Assembly: GCA_964526645.1 (NCBI GenBank)
Contig: CAZGJN010000035.1
Span: 1 to 42,336 of the forward strand
From: JADJNW01 sp964526645
GTDB lineage: Bacteria > Bacteroidota > Bacteroidia > Chitinophagales > Saprospiraceae
Length of the DNA: 42,336 nt
Direction of reading: 5' to 3'
The notes below the pieces were generated by a model. It ran no database searches. It was not told the origin of the DNA and worked only from the letters and a program-made list of their open reading frames with translations. Shown here piece after piece: positions 9,201-16,516 of this stretch (position 1 is the first letter of the stretch; each line of letters opens with the position of its first letter). The position numbers were made by a program, and so were the translations under genes.

Positions 9201-9574
9201 GGCGGCGCTTTGCGGGCGCGCTGAAACCATTCGTGCTGGGTAGAAGTATGATTCGATACAATGTCAATCACCACGCGCATTCCACGGCGATGGGCTTCGT
9301 CCAGGAAATCCTGAAAATCTTCGAGCGTACCGTAATTCGGATGGATTTTATAAAAATCGGCGATGTCGTAGCCATCATCCTTGAGCGGCGATTCAAAAAA
9401 CGGCAGGAGCGAGATGCAGTTCACGCCCAAATCTTCCAGATAATCAAGCTTTTGCGTCAAGCCCCGGATGTCGCCGATGCCATTGCCACTGCTGTCATAA
9501 AACGAGTGAATCGGCAAGGCATACATAATGCTGTCTTTGTACCAAAGCGGGTTCTGCGATGTTTTTTCGGACAT
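6242..9574 (-). CDS. treS: TreS-maltokinase fusion with altered TreS active site
   Basis: An 1110-residue fusion. Residues 1 to about 560 are a GH13 trehalose synthase-like domain; the C-terminal part, from about 580, is a maltokinase (Pep2/Mak). Together these would interconvert trehalose and maltose and phosphorylate maltose, feeding GlgE-type alpha-glucan synthesis. GH13 features present are DIVSNHTS (about 104-111), the acid/base Glu249 in IAETNLWPE and Asp315 in RNHDD. The nucleophile position is changed: active TreS has GFRLDAVPYL, whereas this protein reads GLRLTSIMYI with Thr207 (codon ACT at 8954-8956), so the isomerase half is probably inactive or altered. The kinase half keeps IHGDYHLGQ and DFEGEP. 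No GlgE gene is in the window. Confidence 0.9.
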   Translation of the reverse strand: MSEKTSQNPLWYKDSIMYALPIHSFYDSSGNGIGDIRGLTQKLDYLEDLGVNCISLLPFFESPLKDDGYDIADFYKIHPNYGTLEDFQDFLDEAHRRGMRVVIDIVSNHTSTQHEWFQRARKAPPFTPERDFYIWNDSPDKYPDAGIIFSDYETSNWEWDNIAKAYYWHRFYSHQADLNYENELVREEMRKVVDFWFELGVDGLRLTSIMYIARYEGTNCENLPEVHKYIQTLRDYVDRKHPGKILIAETNLWPEGAAQYYGKGDECHMNYHYPLMPRLYMALQAEDRYPILDIFEQTPEIPDSCQWALFLRNHDDLTLAMVTEEERDYLFKVFAQDHNAKINEGIRRRLAPLLGNDRRKIELLNSLLFSLPGSPVLYYGDEIGMGDNIYLGDRNGVRTPMQWNADRNAGFSTCNPQKLFLPVIIDPLYRYEGVNVEIQNRNPSSLLWWMKNLIAMRKRLKAFSHGKIEFLDSSNSKVLAFTRAYQGESILVLCNLSKHSQAIELDLKAFKGVQPMEIFSQNKFYEVSEEPYHFTLGPYGYYWFLMEQSEDSEETPKERVIPELETTVEWATFFEHYTSKRRFEKKILPGYMRTMRWFGGKSKKIVSAEVNRFPSIDASGVKAYFLNIGMRYTDGLPETYFLPVLFVTNPERMIHFIKNETKSVICYLKTTEKEGIIIDAIYDERFRDELFWLIKNNFTVNVTDGTLRFEAGKTLSALEIEKEDIVSELLKVEQSNSSIIYNNQFFFKLYRKLDTDINPDLELVRFLSEKTNFANSPRYGGGIQYEDFGASYTILGLLQNKIPNQGEAWTAMLDTLSRFYEKTLGKTGKHLEIPELVRKPRLYFDDTPEPAKKLIESLTYERVTLLAQRTAEMHIALATDYVNPEFCPEKFTEHYQRSIYSGHRKLVSEKLNALEKKLPALPPAAAAETAEVLAMKNEILHCFQEIYSRKIEATKIRIHGDYHLGQVLFNGRDFFIIDFEGEPMLSISERRLKKTPFKDVAGMIRSFHYAAYGQLLLNQNYRKEDMPQLEQWARQWFHYVSNYFLTAYLDRVQGQSFISPDEEGMRLILRSYLLEKAIYEIGYEMNNRPDWLRIPLKGVLYVMDEYHNKA

Positions 9575-9801
9575 GGTTCAGTCAGTTTCAGTTTCCCCAT
9601 GAAGGGCTTTACATTTCACCGGATAAAATACGAGTTTTCCTGAGGTTGCCAAAAAGGAAAGTTAGATTTTAGCAACATACGGGGTACCTGTTTTGTCGGC
9701 CCCTACTTTTACTGCTGTTCTGGGTTCTTACAAAATCCGCTCTGCGAGCACAGGCAACGCCGCTTTTCAGAAGATTAAAATATCCATGGGTCAAGTGAAT
9801 T

Positions 9802-9852
9802 TTTTACATTTTAAATTTATCATTTTACATTTTGCGGTTTTTACTATATTTG
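9802..9852 (+). promoter_or_regulatory. Promoter region with -7 box and 11-bp direct repeats
   Basis: TATATTTG at 9845-9852 matches the Bacteroidota -7 consensus. TTTTACATTTT occurs twice, at 9802-9812 and 9823-9833, exactly 21 bases (two helical turns) apart, and the second copy covers the place where a -33 element would lie. No normal -33 TTG is present, so an activator binding the repeats is plausible. The rest of 9575-9801 has no recognised gene; it includes the upstream region of treS. Confidence 0.4.
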
Positions 9853-9868
9853 TCGCAAACCCTATGCA

Positions 9869-10587
9869 ATGGCATCAGAACAAGCTCGCGTTTTGCCAAA
9901 TTGCAGGAGCAGATTAACAACGAAAAAGCCATTCAATCTTTAAATGGCGCCAGCGCCGCCAGCAAAGCGGAGTTTAAAGCCACGCAAGCCAAGCGCGTCA
10001 TCTTCGGCGAAGTGAACCGCGATTTTACGGGCAATGTATCGCTGCGGCTTTCTTTTGAAAATCTCACCAACACCAACATCCGAACGAATACGGTTTTCCT
10101 AATTGGGGAAGAGTATTATAATTTTGAAAAAAGAAAGCAGAAGTTGACGGCGTTGGTGAATGCGTTTATTAATCCAGATGGGAAAATGGCGATGCCGGGG
10201 GGTGAAATTTCACCTGCAAAAAATACTACACAAGCCTATTTAGCACAACAAACTGTGGATGGTATTAAAATTACGCTCAATAAATTCGAACAAGCAGATA
10301 ACAATGTAACTTTTTACTTTACGTTGGAAAATATGACCCCACAGAACCAAGTAAGAAACGTTCATACCCATTGGAACTTCAATGGATTAACTGACCAAGA
10401 TGGTAATGAATATAAATGTAAAGCTTTTAGCTTAGGGAATCAAAACAGTGAAATTGATTTAATTTTCCAAACGCCTGTTAAATGTTTTGTACAATTTGAA
10501 GTAGGAGCAGTTAAATTAACTAAAGCGGCAAAGTTAAAAATTGGAGGTTACAATTATAATTTCCAGTTTATTAACCTAAAGCTGTGA
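9869..10587 (+). CDS. Hypothetical beta-rich protein, apparent frameshift near its start
   Basis: The main frame is open from 9832 to 10587 but has no ATG near its beginning. An ATG at 9869, just after the -7 box at 9845, gives MASEQARV and then runs out of frame. Adding one T to the TTTT run at 9891-9894 joins it to the main frame as MASEQARVFAKLQEQ. The natural reading is therefore a gene starting at 9869 with a one-base deletion or sequencing error; the alternative is a TTG start at 9901. The protein, about 240 aa, has no signal peptide or membrane segment. It contains two beta-rich stretches (about VSLRLSFENLTN and VTFYFTLENMTP), resembling repeated immunoglobulin-like folds. Function unknown. 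Confidence 0.5.
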
Positions 10588-10594
10588 TGGTTAC

Positions 10595-10627
10595 ACTGCG
10601 GTTAGCCCGCCAAGCGCTAACCGCAGT
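10595..10627. terminator. Strong 12-bp hairpin terminator
   Basis: ACTGCGGTTAGC (10595-10606) and GCTAACCGCAGT (10616-10627) form a perfect GC-rich 12-bp stem with a nine-base loop, followed by ATTTTCC. It starts eight bases after the hypothetical gene's stop, as expected for an intrinsic terminator. Confidence 0.7.
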
Positions 10628-10643
10628 ATTTTCCTCCTTCCTC

Positions 10644-10674
10644 TTGCCAATCCCTCCCATTTCCTGTATTTTTG
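10644..10674 (+). promoter_or_regulatory. Bacteroidota promoter (TTG-N20-TATTTTTG)
   Basis: TTG at 10644-10646, a 20-base spacer and TATTTTTG at 10667-10674 match the Bacteroidota -33/-7 pattern. The promoter lies 17 bases before the ATG of the addiction-module protein and just after the terminator of the previous gene. It probably drives 10692 onward. Confidence 0.6.
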
Positions 10675-10691
10675 AAAAAAAGAAAACTTAA

Positions 10692-10928
10692 ATGCAAACA
10701 GCGCTTTTAAAAGAAGTGAATAAGTTAAGTCTTCAGGAAAAATTGGCGTTGGCACACTATCTGCTGGATGAGCTGGCAAGTGAGGAAGTTGAACTCAGCC
10801 CGGAACAACAGGCAGAGTTGGAAAGCCGTTGGCAGGAAATCGAAAACGATAGCGCGGAATTATACACCGGTTCTCAAATGAGCGACGAACTTAAAGCAAA
10901 ATATGGCTGGAATATTTCGCTACCATAA
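10692..10928 (+). CDS. Addiction module component (antitoxin-like)
   Basis: A 78-residue acidic protein that fits the putative addiction module component family (PF09720/TIGR02574). It has the N-terminal helical pattern LSLQEKLALAHYLLDEL, an acidic middle and a C-terminal SDELKAKYGW where family members usually carry a similar tail. Relatives are antitoxins encoded directly before a RelE/ParE-type toxin. No such toxin follows here: the next gene encodes a 68-residue protein of another kind. It is therefore an orphan, or its toxin lies elsewhere. It has its own promoter at 10644-10674. Confidence 0.7.
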   Translation: MQTALLKEVNKLSLQEKLALAHYLLDELASEEVELSPEQQAELESRWQEIENDSAELYTGSQMSDELKAKYGWNISLP

Positions 10929-10968
10929 TTCCATTACTCCAATTCTCCATTTTTCTTATCTTCACCCC

Positions 10969-11175
10969 ATGAACCCGTACCGTTTAGACCGCACCGCTTT
11001 TAGTATTCAAACCTTTGCAGAAGCAGCGCACCAGCGTACCTACTGGCTTACCCGTAGCCCCCGTGAGCGACTGGCAGCAGCTTGGTATCTCATTTGCTCG
11101 GCTTATAATTTGGATCGCTCCAAACCGCAACGCTTGGATCGCACTGCTTTTGCTATGCGAAAACAGGATGTATGA
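10969..11175 (+). CDS. Small protein preceding nucleotidyltransferase
   Basis: A 68-residue protein. It begins YRLDRTAF and ends with a second copy, QRLDRTAFAMRK, flanking a helical centre (SPRERLAAAWYLICSAY). The start at ATG 10969 is chosen because the repeat begins there. The last codons overlap the nucleotidyltransferase start by four bases (ATGA). Small proteins of this layout are seen before nucleotidyltransferase genes in Bacteroidota and Cyanobacteria, to my recollection, and may be partners of a toxin-antitoxin-like pair. The function is not established. Confidence 0.6.
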   Translation: MNPYRLDRTAFSIQTFAEAAHQRTYWLTRSPRERLAAAWYLICSAYNLDRSKPQRLDRTAFAMRKQDV

Positions 11176-11633
11176 GAAGTGATATTTTTAATGAAGATTT
11201 TCAGGATTTTATTCGCGCACTAAATGATTGCGAAGTACAGTATATTTTAGTGGGTGCTTATTCCGTCATCTTACACGGCTATGCCCGCACGACAGGCGAC
11301 ATGGACATTTGGGTGAATCCAACTGCTGAAAATTATCAACGATTAGTGAAAGCGTTTAATCAATTTGGGTTGCCTATTTTTGATATGACTTTAACAAAAT
11401 TCTTACAAACCGAGGATTATGATGTATTTACATTTGGAAGACCACCCGTTTGCATTGAAATATTAACAAAAGTAAAAGGATTATTTTTTGAAAATGCTTA
11501 CAAAGGCGCTGAATGGTTTGAGATTGAAGGTGATTTACAGGTAAGAGCATTGCGATTTTCTGATTTGATAACTGCAAAAAAAGCAGCAGGCAGAGCAAAA
11601 GACATAGATGATATAGATAACCTGCAATCATGA
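11172..11633 (+). CDS. Nucleotidyltransferase family protein (DUF6036/AbiEii-like)
   Basis: A 153-residue minimal nucleotidyltransferase. The core VGAYSVILHGYARTTGDMDIWV contains the glycine turn and the metal-binding Asp-x-Asp pair (DMD, at about residues 42-44), and a C-terminal TAKKAAGRAKDIDDI helix follows. Related proteins serve as toxins or antitoxins that transfer nucleotides to protein or tRNA targets. The substrate here is unknown. It is translationally coupled at both ends: its start overlaps the 68-aa gene and its stop overlaps the helicase start (ATGA at 11630). This makes a toxin-antitoxin or defence role plausible but unproven. Confidence 0.75.
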   Translation: MRSDIFNEDFQDFIRALNDCEVQYILVGAYSVILHGYARTTGDMDIWVNPTAENYQRLVKAFNQFGLPIFDMTLTKFLQTEDYDVFTFGRPPVCIEILTKVKGLFFENAYKGAEWFEIEGDLQVRALRFSDLITAKKAAGRAKDIDDIDNLQS

Positions 11634-14600
11634 AAAAATCAACACATCTCAAAATCATCTCCGCAGGCGCGGGCAGCGGTAAGACCTACCGGCTCACCTC
11701 GGAAATGGTGGAACTCCTCCAACAGGGGGTTCGCGCCAATGGGATTATTGCGACCACGTTTACGACCAAAGCAGCTGCGGAATTGCAGGAGCGCGTGCGC
11801 GTGCGGCTGCTCGAAGCGGGCATGACGCGCCAGGCGGATGACCTCACGAATGCGCTCATCGGCACGGTGCACGGCATGGGCGTGAAGTTGTTGCAGCGCT
11901 TTGCCTTTGAGGCGGGAGTATCGCCAGAAGTGGAAATTATTGCGGATGAAGACCAGCAAGTGCTTTTTAATCAGTCACTTGCGATGGTTTTGACCGAGGA
12001 GCGCGTAGAGGCAATGGAGCATTTGTGCGACCGCTTGGGTTTGAATAAAAATGAGTATTTCGACTGGCGGCACGACTTGAAATTCCTCACGGATGTGGCG
12101 CGGGCGAATGATTTTTCGCTGGAAGTATTAGAAAAAAGTAAAATTCAGTCTTTTGAAAGTTTTCAGCAATTTTTAGAAAAGCCGTCGGAAAAATCAGAGG
12201 AATATTTTCAAAAAGAGTTGAAAAGTCTGTTGGATAAGACGATTGAAAGCCTTGAAAACAATGGCGATTCGACCAAAAAAACGGCAGATGTAGCGGCGCT
12301 GCTGCGCAATTTCCGGCGAGAACTAGACTTGCGGGGCGAATTATACTGGCATCAGTGGGCGAAAATTTCCAAAATTGATGTCGGTATCAAAAGCAAGGCG
12401 GATGTCGAAGAATTGAAGGTATTCGCGGGCGCGAGCGATACGCATCCGGCATTTCAAAAAGATATTCAGGATTTTATTTACTTGCTGTTTAATATCGCCA
12501 TCGAATCTTTACAAGAATATGATGCTTATAAAAAACGCCGTGGATTGATTGACTACACCGATATGGAAGTGCTGGTGAAGCGCTTGCTTGAACATGAAGC
12601 CGTGCAGGAGGTTTTGAGGGAAGAATTAGATTTATTAATGGTGGATGAATTCCAGGATACCAGCCCTATACAATTAGAGATTTTTCTTAAATTATCAAAA
12701 CTTGCCAAGTATTCCGTCTGGGTGGGCGATCCCAAGCAATCTATCTATGGTTTTCGGGGAGCAGAGCCGCGTTTGATGCAGGCGATCATAGATTATCATG
12801 GTGGTATAAAGCTGGAAAATATTCAAAAGCATTCCTGGCGTTCGCGCGAAGATTTAGTAAATATTTCCAATGCAATATTTACTAAAACATTTAATGATTT
12901 GCCGGTTGAGCAGGTTGCATTAGAACCCAAGCGCTTGAAAGTAGATGAGCCGATTGAGCTAAATGATGCCTTATTACATTGGCATTTCATTTATGACGGC
13001 GATGGGCGGCAACCAGGCAAACCCTGGATGGAAAATTGTATCGCGCAAAGCTTGAAACAAGTATTGGATCGTGGTATTCGTGTTTTACCGAAAGGCGAAA
13101 AAGTCCATCGAAATGCCCAACCCGGCGACGTGGCGATTCTCTGTCGCTCGAATGCCGAGTGCCTGGCAATCGCGGAAGCCTTGCACCGCGCGGGTTTGCG
13201 GGCAGCGATTTCCCGGAATGGCTTGTTGAATACAGCGGAAGCGAAATTGATTTTTGCTTGTTTGAAATATGTGTTGAATCAGCATGATTCGCTTTCGATT
13301 GCGGAGATTTTATTGCTGGCAAGTGGCAAAGATATAGAGGAAATAATCGAGGATCGGCTGGCTTTCTTGGAAAAGATAGAGCAGCAATCTACCCACAGCA
13401 AGTGGGCTGAAGATGATGCTATTATACAGCAAATCAATACGTTACGGATACAAGCGGCAGATTTGTCGAGCTCTGAGATTTTGAATTTGCTGCTGGAAGA
13501 ATTGGATTTGCGGCGTACTATTGCTTCCTGGGGCAACGTGCAGCAGCGTTTGGACAATGTGGACGTGCTTCGGAAACTGACTTTGCAATATGAAGAAGCT
13601 TGTAATCGCTTGCATACGGCGGCTTCATTGGGCGGTTTTTTGCTCTGGCTCAGCGATTTGGAGAATAATAAAAAGGATTTGCAAGGCTCCGGCGAAAGCG
13701 CTGACGCGGTGAATGTAATGACTTATCATAAAAGTAAAGGTTTGGAATGGCCCATTGTTATTTGTCATAGCCTCGAAGGTTCACTTCGTGCCGATGTATG
13801 GGGTATTGACATCATACCAGAAACAGAAAATATAGATTTAAATAATGTGCTGGGGAATAGATGGTTGCGCTATTGGGTGAATCCGTATAATGACCAGTAT
13901 CGGGGTACGCCGCTGGCAGAACGCATCGAAGCGAGTGAAGTGAAAGCAGCAAAAACGGCACAAGCATTACAAGAAGAAGCACGTTTATTATATGTGGGAC
14001 TCACGCGTGCGCGCGACTATCTCGTCTTCCCAACTACGCCCAAGCCAACACAATGGCTCAACCGCGTCTGGCACGAAGGTAATAGCGATTATCCTACCCT
14101 TGATCATCAAAGCTACGAAACACCCTGGATGTGGCACAATCAAGTATTGACCAAGCAAACCGAGGTTTTTCCTTATCCCAAAGACTTTCCGCAAGCGGAA
14201 ATTAAAGAACATGATATTTTATTTATTGAAAATCGCGCAGGTAAGAAAAAATATTTAACTTATGCGATTGATCCTGATAAAGAGTACTTTAGTGATGAAA
14301 TGACGGTACATACCGGTTCAGTTTACAACTACGCTTCGCCGATTGCTTTAGCCGAAGATGCCGACCGCTACCAAGTCGCAAAAATGATCAAAGCATGTTT
14401 AATAGGATTTTATAACACTTATTCAATTGAAGATCAATTGCTTATGTTGGAGGCTTTTGTCAAGCGATACCAACTGGATGAAATGCTCAAAACCAGTGAT
14501 TTGCACGCACAGATGCTATCATTTTTCAAAGAATTGGATAAACAATTTGTTATCAATAAATTGCATCGAAAATATCCAGTACGGTATTTTCATAACGGGC

Positions 14601-14878
14601 GCTTATTTGAACGAATCCTGGATTTTGTAATCGACACAAATCGAGGCTTTATTATTATTCAAAACTCCGGCTTCGCAGGTGATGCCAGTAAATTCAGGAA
14701 TAAAGCACTGGAATTGGGTTCGTTTTTTTACCTCAGCAAACTGGCGGTAGAAACGATTTTTCAAGTCACAAATGTCAGAACCTTTGCGCATTTTGTGCTA
14801 CAAGGAGCGTTACTGGAAGTTGAAATTCAAAAATTGCAAAAGAAACTGCCAGAAAAGGAGCAGCTTTCGCTTTTTTGA
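11630..14878 (+). CDS. UvrD/RecB-like superfamily 1 helicase, nuclease site degenerate
   Basis: A 1082-residue ATP-dependent DNA helicase related to RecB/AddA. Motif I is AGAGSGKT (about residues 12-19), motif II is LMVDEFQDTSP (about 336-346), motif III is VWVGDPKQSIYGFRG, and later motifs include VMTYHKSKGLEWP and LLYVGLTRARDYL. The C-terminal domain occupies the place of the RecB-type PD-(D/E)XK nuclease, but the expected Asp-x-Lys strand reads IIIQNSGF (about residues 1006-1013), so nuclease activity is probably lost. Its ATG overlaps the nucleotidyltransferase stop, suggesting one transcript. No AddB or RecC partner is nearby. A housekeeping repair role and a defence role are both possible. 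Confidence 0.85.
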   Translation: MKKSTHLKIISAGAGSGKTYRLTSEMVELLQQGVRANGIIATTFTTKAAAELQERVRVRLLEAGMTRQADDLTNALIGTVHGMGVKLLQRFAFEAGVSPEVEIIADEDQQVLFNQSLAMVLTEERVEAMEHLCDRLGLNKNEYFDWRHDLKFLTDVARANDFSLEVLEKSKIQSFESFQQFLEKPSEKSEEYFQKELKSLLDKTIESLENNGDSTKKTADVAALLRNFRRELDLRGELYWHQWAKISKIDVGIKSKADVEELKVFAGASDTHPAFQKDIQDFIYLLFNIAIESLQEYDAYKKRRGLIDYTDMEVLVKRLLEHEAVQEVLREELDLLMVDEFQDTSPIQLEIFLKLSKLAKYSVWVGDPKQSIYGFRGAEPRLMQAIIDYHGGIKLENIQKHSWRSREDLVNISNAIFTKTFNDLPVEQVALEPKRLKVDEPIELNDALLHWHFIYDGDGRQPGKPWMENCIAQSLKQVLDRGIRVLPKGEKVHRNAQPGDVAILCRSNAECLAIAEALHRAGLRAAISRNGLLNTAEAKLIFACLKYVLNQHDSLSIAEILLLASGKDIEEIIEDRLAFLEKIEQQSTHSKWAEDDAIIQQINTLRIQAADLSSSEILNLLLEELDLRRTIASWGNVQQRLDNVDVLRKLTLQYEEACNRLHTAASLGGFLLWLSDLENNKKDLQGSGESADAVNVMTYHKSKGLEWPIVICHSLEGSLRADVWGIDIIPETENIDLNNVLGNRWLRYWVNPYNDQYRGTPLAERIEASEVKAAKTAQALQEEARLLYVGLTRARDYLVFPTTPKPTQWLNRVWHEGNSDYPTLDHQSYETPWMWHNQVLTKQTEVFPYPKDFPQAEIKEHDILFIENRAGKKKYLTYAIDPDKEYFSDEMTVHTGSVYNYASPIALAEDADRYQVAKMIKACLIGFYNTYSIEDQLLMLEAFVKRYQLDEMLKTSDLHAQMLSFFKELDKQFVINKLHRKYPVRYFHNGRLFERILDFVIDTNRGFIIIQNSGFAGDASKFRNKALELGSFFYLSKLAVETIFQVTNVRTFAHFVLQGALLEVEIQKLQKKLPEKEQLSLF

Positions 14879-14932
14879 ATCAGATTTGCAAAATAAAAAT
14901 GCACCAAAACACTGTTAAACCATAGCTCGAAA

Positions 14933-15307
14933 ATGAAACCATCCAAAGAAAAACTTTACGATGCGCTGGGCGAACTGATTTACGCTGTTGCTAAAGCCGA
15001 TGGGCTGGTGCAGGCATCAGAAACCTCAAAATTGCAGGAAATCCTGCAGCAGCATCCTTGGTCGAAGGAAGTACAGTGGTCGTTTGACTATGAAAAAAAC
15101 CGCGAAACCTCCCTGGAAGAGGCTTACAACAAAGCCTTGGATACTTGCAAAGCTTACGGACCTGCTGAAGAATACCAGACCCTTTTTGACATTCTGTACG
15201 ACATTGCCAAAGCCAGCGACGGACTCGACCGGCTGGAAGCCAAGGTCATCGTGCGTTTTAGGCTCGCGCTCAAGGAGCATTTTATGAACTTGGATTTGGA
15301 GGCGTAA
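14933..15307 (+). CDS. TerB-like protein
   Basis: A 124-residue all-helical acidic protein of the TerB (tellurite resistance) type. The repeated helix pair LIYAVAKADGLVQASE and ILYDIAKASDGLDRLE carries the paired acidic residues that bind metal in TerB-like domains. The role of single TerB domains is not settled; they often act as accessory or sensor modules in stress or conflict gene clusters. It follows the helicase by 54 bases on the same strand and may be part of the same unit. No other Ter gene is present. Confidence 0.7.
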   Translation: MKPSKEKLYDALGELIYAVAKADGLVQASETSKLQEILQQHPWSKEVQWSFDYEKNRETSLEEAYNKALDTCKAYGPAEEYQTLFDILYDIAKASDGLDRLEAKVIVRFRLALKEHFMNLDLEA

Positions 15308-15340
15308 TGAGCACAGGAGAAATATGATACAAGTCGCGTG

Positions 15341-15508
15341 TCATTCTCGCCTGATTGCTTCTACTGGATCGAGCCGAGCCGCTTTTGCAGCGGGATAAGC
15401 ACCAAAAATAATTCCGATTAAAATAGCTACAGCCGTAATGATTAAAAGGGTATTGAGCGTGTATGCCGCTTGAAATGGGGCATCAATCAGTGCTTTGACC
15501 GATAGGCA
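15341..15508 (-). pseudogene. C-terminal remnant of MacB/FtsX-type ABC permease
   Basis: Reading the minus strand from about 15508 to the TGA at 15341-15343 gives some 55 residues ending LIGIIFGAYPAAKAARLDPVEAIRRE. This is the characteristic last membrane helix and PA-x-KAA-LDP-EA-R tail of MacB/FtsX-type ABC permeases. The rest of the gene is missing: upstream sequence changes into the sterol desaturase remnant at about 15500-15515. It is therefore a truncated fragment without a start codon. Confidence 0.7.
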
Positions 15509-15511
15509 TCG

Positions 15512-15738
15512 TAATTATATAAAAGGTCCAAAAAGCTTCTAAAAAGAGAAACCAGAAATCTTTTCGAAACCTTGGTTGATCCCTGCGCGGGGTCAAGTAA
15601 TGCTATCAAAAAGAAAAAAACAGATACCAAGAGCAACCAATAAAAATAATTGTGCCAACTGGGATGTGTAATTTCATGCCAAAGATAACGCGCATATCCC
15701 TGATAACCACCTATAAATATTTTCCAGTATTTTTCCAT
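15512..15738 (-). pseudogene. N-terminal remnant of sterol desaturase family gene
   Basis: The ATG at 15738 begins MEKYWKIFIGGYQGYARYLW, then HEITHPSWHNYFYWLLLV, the usual membrane-bound opening of Bacteroidota sterol desaturase-family enzymes. After about 55 residues the frame changes: the expected FRKDFWF is found in a different frame (around 15575), so there is an indel. All the histidine-box catalytic region is missing, because the sequence joins the permease remnant. The 83-residue open frame to 15487 is a by-product of the break. Confidence 0.6.
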
Positions 15739-15814
15739 ATATGAAGTCTGCTCATTTTTAATTCATTCATCCACTTTGCAGGACTAAATGTTGATATAAA
15801 AATCGCATCAAAAT

Positions 15815-16345
15815 TCACCAGATTTTTGTAATGTCTGGGTTATTCACCCACTTACTCCAGTTTTTATTATAAGTATGAACAGCGCTAACTATCTTATCTT
15901 CTTTATTTACCACCGGATACCCCTGATTGATCCACTCAAAAATACTGCCGTAAAGGTTGTAAACTTTTTTATAACCCATTTTTTGTAACCTTTCACCTAT
16001 TTTTTCGCTGCGGTAGCCTACCGAACAATAAAGTACAATGGTTTCATCTTTAGGCGTATCTGCCAATAATTTCGGATCAAAATGATCGTAGCCCAAGTAC
16101 TGTGCACCTTTTATATGACTCACATTATATTCTGCTAATTCTCTTGTGTCAAAAATATGAATATTATCTTTGGTGTTATTTAATTCCGAAACGCCCATCA
16201 ACGGCACGCTAAATGCTAAAAGTTGTCCCAATTTTTTATCAAACTCCTTATTAATTAAAATGGGCCGGTTCGTAGGGGGTTGGGTGCAGCCGAATTGAGT
16301 AAACAATAAGCCAATAAAAGTGATAAATATTTTTAATGTCTTCAT
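15815..16345 (-). CDS. Rhodanese-like lipoprotein
   Basis: A 176-residue protein from the preferred ATG at 16345; a start six codons earlier (16363) is possible. The N-terminus is a lipoprotein-type signal (LKIFITFIGLLFTQFGC), with lipidation expected at Cys20, though the box is not classical. A single rhodanese domain follows, with the active-site loop YCSVGYRSE and the upstream HIFDTRELAEYNVSHIKGA pattern. Rhodanese domains carry sulfane sulfur on the active Cys, so a role in periplasmic sulfur handling is likely. It lies downstream of a porin and a SulP transporter on the same strand, about 170 bases from the porin. Confidence 0.8.
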   Translation of the reverse strand: MKTLKIFITFIGLLFTQFGCTQPPTNRPILINKEFDKKLGQLLAFSVPLMGVSELNNTKDNIHIFDTRELAEYNVSHIKGAQYLGYDHFDPKLLADTPKDETIVLYCSVGYRSEKIGERLQKMGYKKVYNLYGSIFEWINQGYPVVNKEDKIVSAVHTYNKNWSKWVNNPDITKIW

Positions 16346-16516
16346 GTTCAAAATATTTTTCAATAAAATATCATTTTATTTGCTTTAAAAAAAAGAAGTA
16401 TTATATCTTAGAAGTACTAACTTTCGCAATAAAACGCCCGTCAAACTGTATTTGTTTTAGTAAATATCATTTGGCTGCACAAAATAGATTTTGGCTTATT
16501 TCTCAAGTTATTTTGG

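Noticed and set aside
9693..9917. 74-residue plus-strand open frame between treS and the hypothetical gene
   Set aside because: It spans the promoter and the out-of-frame start of the next gene, and its second half is AT-rich noncoding sequence. The first 30 codons look protein-like, so a gene remnant cannot be excluded.
12987..13322. Open frames on the opposite strand and in other frames of the helicase gene
   Set aside because: They lie fully inside a well-supported coding region with clear helicase motifs.
15487..15738. 83-residue membrane-like protein taken as a real gene
   Set aside because: Its start matches sterol desaturases but the frame is broken, and the end runs into a permease remnant, so it is called a pseudogene.
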